From Myxococcota bacterium (GTDB taxonomy: Bacteria; Myxococcota_A; Polyangia; HGW-17), in the NCBI GenBank assembly GCA_018821745.1, contig JAHJLU010000701.1:1-6210 (forward strand): a DNA stretch of 6,210 nucleotides, in the 5' to 3' direction. Each line of letters starts with the position of its first letter. Within the stretch, counting starts at the first letter, position 1. Positions 1 through 4,473 of this stretch are shown piece after piece. The position numbers and the translations under genes are program-made. The notes below the pieces were generated by a model. It was not told the DNA's origin and did no database searches. It saw only the letters and a list, made by a program, of their open reading frames with translations.

Positions 1-1636
1 CCATTCCCGTGTCCTGCAGCTCACCGCAGTTCCCGTAGTGCTGATAGATGATGCGCTGGGGGTAGGGGGAGCGGACCACGGAGCACGAGGGACAGTCGCC
101 ATCGGGGCCACGATATTCTGCTGGAATCTCGCTCACGTTGAGCTCCAGAGTCTGGGAGACCAGATACCCCAGACGGTCGAGGACCATGTCCTGGTCCGAG
201 AAAAAACGTTGTCCGCTGAGATTGGCATGGGCGGCGCCATCCCAGACATAGTTTCCCGGGGCAGAGGCGCCAAGGGTGATGACCTGGCGGAAGGTGGGAT
301 ATCCCCGTGGCGTGCCCGTGAGAAGGTTGCCTTGATTCACACGGGTGAACCCCAGGGGAAGCGTGGTCTGGGACCAGTCATCGGCCTCGTGACCCGAGTC
401 CATCGCACCCAGGAACAACAGCACTTTGCTGGCGTAGGTGTCGAGCCAGGCCTCAAAAATATCGGCCTGGGCCTCCAGCGCCAGGTACAGCGAGAGGGGC
501 TGATCACCGGCGATGATGATCTTTTTGAAACCCGCAAGATCCGCTTCTCCGGAGAGGGCCGTGATGCCCGTACTGTCGAGGACCGTGAAATCAAAGCCCT
601 CGGCCTGGAGATATTCCTCCACCACGTTGTCCATGAAGGGATTGCGCTCCTTCAGGAGCAGGACAGGTTCTCCCAGATAAGGGGCGAGGACGCTGCCGTG
701 GCCGAAACCCGCGCTCACCAAGTTCTCCATAAGGGGCCCCGAAGAATTTTCCACGGGGAGGGTGGTGGCGTAGACCATGCCCCGCCCCCGGGCATAATGG
801 AGCATGAGCGGTTCTCCCCCGGGCCCCGCCACCTCTATGACAGCGTCGGCGCCGGGAATCTCCAGGCCGCCGTCGGCTGTGTAATCGGAGAGATTGTCCA
901 CGGCTGAGGGAGCCTTGAGGGTGGAGGGAAAGGTGTAGTCGGGGTCGGGGTCTTCGGCCCAGACCATGGTGCGCCAGAAGACGCCGCGCTCATCACGGGG
1001 GGAGGGGTTGCCCGTGCGAGGGTCTATGTAGAGCGCAGAGTCGTCGGCCAGGCGGGGGTGGACAACGTACCAGTAGTACATGTCCCGGGGGACCTCCCAC
1101 TCACCGTCGGCCATGGTGAGAAGTACTGTGGTGTATGCCTGGTCCGTCCCCTCGAGGCGCTCCACGAGGGAGGCGAAGTGGATGAATTCCCCGGCGGCGT
1201 AGATGCCACGCACGTTTTCCATGAGCAGCTCGGGGTCGAAGGAAGTGTGAAAGGTCGGATTATCATAGAGCAGATCTTCCATGGGGAGATGGGCGATACT
1301 GAAGGCCACCTCGTCCACGTATCGGGGATCTTCCGCGTAGGCCAGGGTGATGAGCTCTGAAATCGCTGCCTGGTTGACCAGATCCAGGCGACTGAGCGTA
1401 TCGAAGAGCGCCGGTCTGATCCAGGAGGGCGCCAGGGCCAGCGCCTCCCGGGCCTGGGTGGTGAGGCTGCGCCCGTGGCCATACTCCACGTCGACCTGAA
1501 CCTCCTGGGCGTAGGGCAAAAGGCGAAGAACCAGAGTCTCCGAGGGGTTCAGGGAGGCCAGGGGCTCATCGAACTGCTGGGCCTGTGTACAAAGGGGGAC
1601 CAGGGAGAGGACTAGAGCGATAATCAATGGTTTCAT
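1..1636 (-). CDS. Exported multidomain protein with a transglutaminase-like cysteine motif, 3' end outside window
   Basis: The minus strand is open without a stop from ATG at 1636 to the left edge (545 codons visible). The start is fixed by GGAGGT (plus-strand 1643-1648) six bases upstream and by the signal peptide it begins (MKPLIIALVLSLVPLCTQAQ). LVPLC is not a lipobox, so cleavage near TQA-QQ by signal peptidase I is more likely. Residues about 20-240 are a helical region I do not recognise. Residues about 250-310 look beta-rich and glycine-rich. Residues about 330-420 alternate hydrophobic strands (EPVLLLKE, FKKIIIAGDQ, SKVLLFLGAM) and helices, like a flavodoxin or class-I-amidotransferase-like fold. 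Near the edge are C515-P-S-C518 and then H533-Y-G-N-C537-G-E, which resembles the active-site cysteine region of transglutaminase-like proteins. The matching His and Asp would lie outside the window. Export to the periplasm or surface is well supported; the catalytic role is inference. It is divergent from the TPR/PEGA gene. Confidence 0.88.
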   Translation of the reverse strand, partial: MKPLIIALVLSLVPLCTQAQQFDEPLASLNPSETLVLRLLPYAQEVQVDVEYGHGRSLTTQAREALALAPSWIRPALFDTLSRLDLVNQAAISELITLAYAEDPRYVDEVAFSIAHLPMEDLLYDNPTFHTSFDPELLMENVRGIYAAGEFIHFASLVERLEGTDQAYTTVLLTMADGEWEVPRDMYYWYVVHPRLADDSALYIDPRTGNPSPRDERGVFWRTMVWAEDPDPDYTFPSTLKAPSAVDNLSDYTADGGLEIPGADAVIEVAGPGGEPLMLHYARGRGMVYATTLPVENSSGPLMENLVSAGFGHGSVLAPYLGEPVLLLKERNPFMDNVVEEYLQAEGFDFTVLDSTGITALSGEADLAGFKKIIIAGDQPLSLYLALEAQADIFEAWLDTYASKVLLFLGAMDSGHEADDWSQTTLPLGFTRVNQGNLLTGTPRGYPTFRQVITLGASAPGNYVWDGAAHANLSGQRFFSDQDMVLDRLGYLVSQTLELNVSEIPAEYRGPDGDCPSCSVVRSPYPQRIIYQHYGNCGELQDTGM

Positions 1637-1642
1637 GACGCG

Positions 1643-1648
1643 ACCTCC
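1643..1648 (-). promoter_or_regulatory. Ribosome binding site of the transglutaminase-like gene
   Basis: Read on the minus strand the bases are GGAGGT, six bases before ATG at 1636. This is a near-ideal Shine-Dalgarno and decides the start of a gene whose other end is not visible. Confidence 0.75.
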
Positions 1649-1686
1649 AGTGTCTGCAGAGCCTTCACAGCCCGATCATCTGGAGA

Positions 1687-1715
1687 ACTATAGCCTAACT
1701 GGGATAAAGTGACCA
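1687..1715 (-). promoter_or_regulatory. Candidate sigma70-type promoter for the leftward gene
   Basis: On the minus strand TGGTCA (plus 1710-1715, four of six matches to TTGACA) is followed after 17 bases by TATAGT (plus 1687-1692, five of six matches to TATAAT). Transcription would begin near 1680, giving an untranslated leader of about 44 bases before the ATG at 1636. It is found by eye only. Its position inside the divergent spacer is right, but the -35 is weak. Confidence 0.35.
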
Positions 1716-1718
1716 CCG

Positions 1719-1746
1719 TTCACGATCATGTAATTGATTTTATATG
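1719..1746 (+). promoter_or_regulatory. Weak candidate promoter for the TPR/PEGA gene
   Basis: TTCACG (1719-1724) and TATATG (1741-1746) are separated by 16 bases. They lie in the AT-rich part of the divergent spacer and would start RNA near 1753, about 20 bases before the ATG at 1772. The match to consensus is modest. The best support is that this is the only AT-rich stretch between the two divergent genes. Confidence 0.25.
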
Positions 1747-1771
1747 GTAAGTGTGTCATTGTGAGGACGCA

Positions 1772-2683
1772 ATGGACAATCACCGCATGGCCACATTTCT
1801 TCAAATTTTCTTCATGGCAGCAGCCCTGATTTTTCCGGCTGTCTCCCTGGCCGCGCCTCCTCGCCACGGTGCCCATGCCGGGGCAAAGGTGGAGATCGCA
1901 AAGAACCTCTACCGTGCGGGGAAGGGGTTTTACAAGAGCAGGAGCTATACAGAGGCGCTGGCCAGTTTCCAGAAGGCCTACGCCCTCAGCGCCAAACCGG
2001 AGCTTCTCTTCAATATCGCCCTGTGTTACGAGCACCTGGGAAAGGCCCAGATGGCTATCAGCCAGTTGGTTCAATATCTCAGGCATTTCCCCCGTGAGAA
2101 GCAAAAAGTCATCGCCCGGATTAAAAACCTGAAGAGCATGATCCGCAATACCTATCTGGTCATTCAGGGCGGTATTCTCGGCGCGAGAGTGGTGGTGAAC
2201 AATACACCGCGGGGCACCCTGCCCCTTGGCGCTCCCCTGCAGGTAGCCCCCAATGTCCCGCTGCGTGTTGAGGTCATTGCCCGGGGGATGAATTACAAAA
2301 AAGATCTCACGATCCTGGCGGGGGAGACCGCCACGGTCACGGTCACCATGGTCAACACTTCCAGGGGAATCGAGCGGCGCCTTATCGTGCTCAAGCGGCG
2401 TGCTACAGTGTCCCGTGGCACCGTCGCAGAGGGTCGTCGTCGACTTGTTCCGAGGATACTCTGGGGAGTGGGCGCCCTGTTTCTTGTGGGTGGCGCCACC
2501 TCCGGCGTGATGGCCCTTGATCGTGTCGCAAAAGCCGATGATGCCCTTGGCGCTGGGGACACCAGCCTCTCTTCCTCCTATGAGACCCAGGCACGCCGTT
2601 ACGGCTATGTGGCCGACGGGGCCTTCTTTCTCTCCCTCGCTTCGGTGGTGGCGGGGACCATCCTCTACTATCTCGACGAGTGA
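1772..2683 (+). CDS. TPR and PEGA-like domain protein with signal peptide and two C-terminal membrane helices
   Basis: A 303-residue protein. The frame is open upstream to a GTG at 1751, but ATG 1772 has GAGG (1763-1766) five bases before it and leads into a signal-like hydrophobic stretch (residues 7-28, ending SLAA). Residues about 38-108 form two tetratricopeptide-like helical pairs: Y-x-S-R-S-Y-T-E-A-L-A-S-F-Q-K-A-Y, then L-L-F-N-I-A-L-C-Y-E-H-L-G-K. Residues about 127-195 are all-beta and resemble a PEGA domain: VVVNNTPRGTLPLGAP, then a PNVPLRVEVIARG turn and an AGETATVTVTM strand. A basic linker (198-228) precedes membrane helix 1 (229-249). A charge-balanced loop (250-279) and helix 2 (280-301) follow, ending LDE. 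Such proteins are frequent in Myxococcota-like genomes and are thought to be envelope scaffolds; no enzymatic residues are seen. The specific role is unknown. It is convergent with the lysine-rich lipoprotein gene. Confidence 0.88.
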   Translation: MDNHRMATFLQIFFMAAALIFPAVSLAAPPRHGAHAGAKVEIAKNLYRAGKGFYKSRSYTEALASFQKAYALSAKPELLFNIALCYEHLGKAQMAISQLVQYLRHFPREKQKVIARIKNLKSMIRNTYLVIQGGILGARVVVNNTPRGTLPLGAPLQVAPNVPLRVEVIARGMNYKKDLTILAGETATVTVTMVNTSRGIERRLIVLKRRATVSRGTVAEGRRRLVPRILWGVGALFLVGGATSGVMALDRVAKADDALGAGDTSLSSSYETQARRYGYVADGAFFLSLASVVAGTILYYLDE

Positions 2684-2793
2684 CGCGCTCAGGTTCCTGG
2701 TGCGTGAGTTCCCTGACCCGGTTTCCTCGACTGCCCCTTGTTATTTCGTCACTGAGTGGCTTGTAATACATTGATTAAACTGGTGGAATTAAC

Positions 2794-2940
2794 ATGGAGA
2801 CAGTTGTACTGGAATGCCTCCTGGAGGGGTTGGGGACCCCCTGGCGGGCCCTCCCCAGAGGCCCCCTGATTATCAATAAAGGGGATATGCCCCGGGCATT
2901 ACCTGTGGCTTCCCTGTGCCTCCTGCGGGCATTTTGGTGA
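2794..2940 (+). CDS. Possible small ORF, 48 codons, unrecognised
   Basis: ATG at 2794 is preceded by GGTGGA (2782-2787) with a six-base gap, and the frame stays open to TGA at 2938. The product starts METVVLECLLEGLG and ends LCLLRAFW. It has no signal peptide, domain or resemblance that I know. It overlaps the GC-rich stem-loop, so the sequence may be shaped by RNA structure and not by coding. A 48-codon open stretch in GC-rich DNA is expected by chance, so the call rests only on the spacing of the ribosome-binding-like sequence. Confidence 0.15.
   Translation: METVVLECLLEGLGTPWRALPRGPLIINKGDMPRALPVASLCLLRAFW
2816..2862. other. GC-rich imperfect stem-loop between convergent genes
   Basis: GCCTCCTGGAGGGG (2816-2829) can pair with CCTCCCCAGAGGC (2850-2862). 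The pairing is interrupted by one bulged C and one A-C mismatch and includes one G-T wobble. The 20-base loop contains a second GGGG/CCCC pairing. No T-run follows on either strand, so it is not a standard Rho-independent terminator. Its place between convergent genes suggests an RNA 3'-end or transcription-blocking structure, but that is inference. Confidence 0.35.
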
Positions 2941-3025
2941 AAAAAATGGGTCAGAAAAGGGAATCCGGGGAGGAAAAATAGAGCCGGACGGGAGAATCAG
3001 TTCAGGGCGCTGGCGGTGAACCGGA

Positions 3026-4177
3026 TCAGTTGATCTTTTCCATTTTCTTCTTCAGGTTCTCATTCTCCTTTTCGAGTTTCTTGATTTTCTTCCCTGCGGC
3101 CTTGGCTTTTTTGGGATCGGTCTCTTTTTTCAACTTTTTGAGAGCCTTCTTGTTTTTGCGGATCTGTTTCATGATGGTGAGTTTCTTCACCGTCTTGCCG
3201 ATCTCTTTTTTCAGGGCCTTGTCTTTATTGGCGCCCAGCTGTTTGACCTTGGCGATGGCCTTGAAGCGGTGGCACTTGAGCACCAGCTCCATATACCGGT
3301 ATCCGAAGGTGGTGAAGTAGAAGTCCTTGGCCTGCTCCTTGGTGAATTTCGCAGGGATGAGTGTATCGGACCATTTGCAGATAGCCTTCTTCTCGGATTT
3401 TTTCAGTTTCTTGCCCAACAGCTCCTTGGCGGCCTTGGCCGTTGAGGTGAGGAGGGGGATGTTGTCCATCTGAGTGCTGTATTTTTTAATTTTTTCAAAC
3501 ACTTCAAAGCCGGCATATTTGACCATGTTCTCGATGGTATAGATCACGAGGCTCTTGTTGCGTTTCAGGTTGGCCTCGGCGGTGTTGAAGACCTCGTCGA
3601 GGAGCCCGTAGGCGGGGGCAAGCTCCGCCACGTCCTGGATGATAAAGCCCATGTCGCTGTCGTTTTTCATCTTTGGGACAGCCTTGAGCATCTTGAGGAT
3701 GTATTTTTTCGGCAGATCTTTGGGTTTTGCAGTAATCCATTCGTGCCGATATACGTAGCCGTTGATGGTTGCGGATACGGCGAATGCTGCTGTCTTCTCG
3801 TCCTTGTCCAGGAGGAGGTTGATGGCGGTCACATAGGCCTCAAGCCTTTCTTCACGGGGCATCTTGACCTTGTTCATCCAGATGTCGGTGACGTATTGCT
3901 TGAGCTCTTTGAGTTCCTTGCACTTGGGCATGAAGGCGCTCTCGCATTTTTTGCCGGCGATGGTGATCAGATCGTACATTTTTTTGTGTTTTTTGAAGAC
4001 TTTGTCCGAGGTGGGGGGCTTTTTCACCTCTTTGGGGGTCCCCATATCGGTTTTCCCGACTTTTTTGTCGGTCTTTGGGGCTTTATCCTTGGGGCTGTCG
4101 CTGTCGGATTCCCCTTTTTTCTTGCAGCCAACAGTAATAACAGAGAGCACAACAAGCATCATGAGCAGGGTTCGCAT
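3026..4177 (-). CDS. Lysine-rich helical lipoprotein with C-terminal coiled coil, function unknown
   Basis: The frame is open further upstream, but ATG 4177 is chosen. It has AGGAGGT (4182-4188) four bases before it and begins a lipoprotein signal: MRTLLMMLVVLSVITVGC with C18 as the lipidated residue (lipobox T-V-G-C, so -3 is not the usual Leu). The mature 366 residues start with a lysine/serine/aspartate/proline linker (19-66). A helical body of unrecognised type follows (about 67-310), with four further cysteines (78, 86, 257, 292). Residues 311-383 are almost pure helix-former and lysine. I count 84 Lys in 383 residues and few Arg. The tail has hydrophobic a/d positions I365, L368, L375, M379 and I382, with N372 at an 'a' position, like a short leucine zipper. 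Lys at +2 would not act as an inner-membrane retention signal by the E. coli rule, so the outer membrane is likely. I do not recognise the family and infer no function. It is divergent from the RCC1 lipoprotein gene. Confidence 0.9.
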   Translation of the reverse strand: MRTLLMMLVVLSVITVGCKKKGESDSDSPKDKAPKTDKKVGKTDMGTPKEVKKPPTSDKVFKKHKKMYDLITIAGKKCESAFMPKCKELKELKQYVTDIWMNKVKMPREERLEAYVTAINLLLDKDEKTAAFAVSATINGYVYRHEWITAKPKDLPKKYILKMLKAVPKMKNDSDMGFIIQDVAELAPAYGLLDEVFNTAEANLKRNKSLVIYTIENMVKYAGFEVFEKIKKYSTQMDNIPLLTSTAKAAKELLGKKLKKSEKKAICKWSDTLIPAKFTKEQAKDFYFTTFGYRYMELVLKCHRFKAIAKVKQLGANKDKALKKEIGKTVKKLTIMKQIRKNKKALKKLKKETDPKKAKAAGKKIKKLEKENENLKKKMEKIN

Positions 4178-4181
4178 GGTT

Positions 4182-4188
4182 ACCTCCT
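4182..4188 (-). promoter_or_regulatory. Ribosome binding site deciding the lipoprotein start
   Basis: AGGAGGT on the minus strand, directly upstream of ATG 4177. It settles the start at the lipoprotein signal and rejects the in-frame extension of 107 codons upstream, which has no signal-like or domain-like content. Confidence 0.8.
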
Positions 4189-4262
4189 TGCGATGGTATT
4201 TTTCACTCTGCCTCCCGGATCGAAGTGATCGAGTCGCGCAGGGTAAAGAAATGCCTGAATAA

Positions 4263-4320
4263 TTTCCACTGAAACAATGGGTGCATGCTACTCCCTCGCG
4301 ATCCCGTGCGCAAGTGGAAA
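4263..4320. repeat. Perfect 8-bp inverted repeat with arms 50 bp apart
   Basis: TTTCCACT (4263-4270) is the exact reverse complement of AGTGGAAA (4313-4320); 42 bases lie between. It sits in the 296-base spacer shared by two divergent lipoprotein genes. The centre-to-centre distance is 50 bp, close to five helical turns, so paired binding sites are conceivable. An 8-bp match at free spacing can also occur by chance. Confidence 0.4.
4285..4313 (-). promoter_or_regulatory. Weak candidate promoter for the lysine-rich lipoprotein
   Basis: On the minus strand TTGCGC (plus 4308-4313) is followed after 17 bases by TAGCAT (plus 4285-4290). RNA would begin near 4278, about 100 bases before the start codon. 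The two arms of the inverted repeat flank it. The match to consensus is poor and no better candidate was found by eye closer to the gene. Confidence 0.18.
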
Positions 4321-4415
4321 GTGATGTTGTCGCCTGACCGCCGGGGTCGAGAGTGTCGGATCGGCATACGTGACCGTAATGATCGAAGGTCCTGACCGCT
4401 TCATCATGGAGCTTC

Positions 4416-4444
4416 TTGCTTTGGGATCGGGCATTTGGTATAGT
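4416..4444 (+). promoter_or_regulatory. Sigma70-type promoter of the RCC1 lipoprotein gene
   Basis: TTGCTT (4416-4421) and TATAGT (4439-4444) are separated by exactly 17 bases. RNA would begin near 4451, 23 bases before ATG 4474. TATAGT matches the -10 consensus at five of six positions; the -35 keeps TTG. The same TATAGT hexamer with the same spacing is the best candidate for the leftward gene at 1636. Confidence 0.5.
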
Positions 4445-4473
4445 CTGCAAATTACAACAGGCGAGGCGAACCC

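Larger units (their letters stand above)
2684..3025. other. Convergent intergenic spacer
   Basis: These 342 bases separate two genes that point at each other. They hold a GC-rich imperfect stem-loop (2816-2862), a short possible ORF (2794-2940), and a 13-base near-palindrome at 2887-2899 (ATGCCC, one base, GGGCAT). I found no GC stem followed directly by a T-run on either strand, so the terminators of both genes are not identified. The A7 run at 2940-2946 lacks a preceding stem on the minus strand. Confidence 0.6.

Noticed and set aside
38..907. 289-codon open frame on the plus strand
   Set aside because: It lies wholly antisense to the continuous leftward gene, which has a signal peptide and a good ribosome binding site. 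The plus-strand translation has no domain-like pattern.
1673..1729. CGATCAT direct repeat at 1673-1679 and 1723-1729, 50 bp apart
   Set aside because: Only seven bases and a single pair. The equal 50-bp offset to the other spacer is noted, but the sequences are unrelated, so I treat it as chance.
1751..1771. GTG start seven codons upstream of the TPR/PEGA gene
   Set aside because: ATG 1772 has GAGG at correct spacing; the GTG has no such sequence and would add MCHCEDA before the signal peptide.
2940..2946. A7 run that could be the T-run of a terminator for the leftward lipoprotein gene
   Set aside because: The minus-strand bases before it do not form a GC-rich stem, so an intrinsic terminator is not supported.
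3026..4177. Braun-type (Lpp) lipoprotein identity
   Set aside because: The tail is a coiled coil and lysine rich, but the protein is about five times longer than Lpp, has a large non-Lpp body, and ends K-I-N with no Lpp-like C-terminal Lys.
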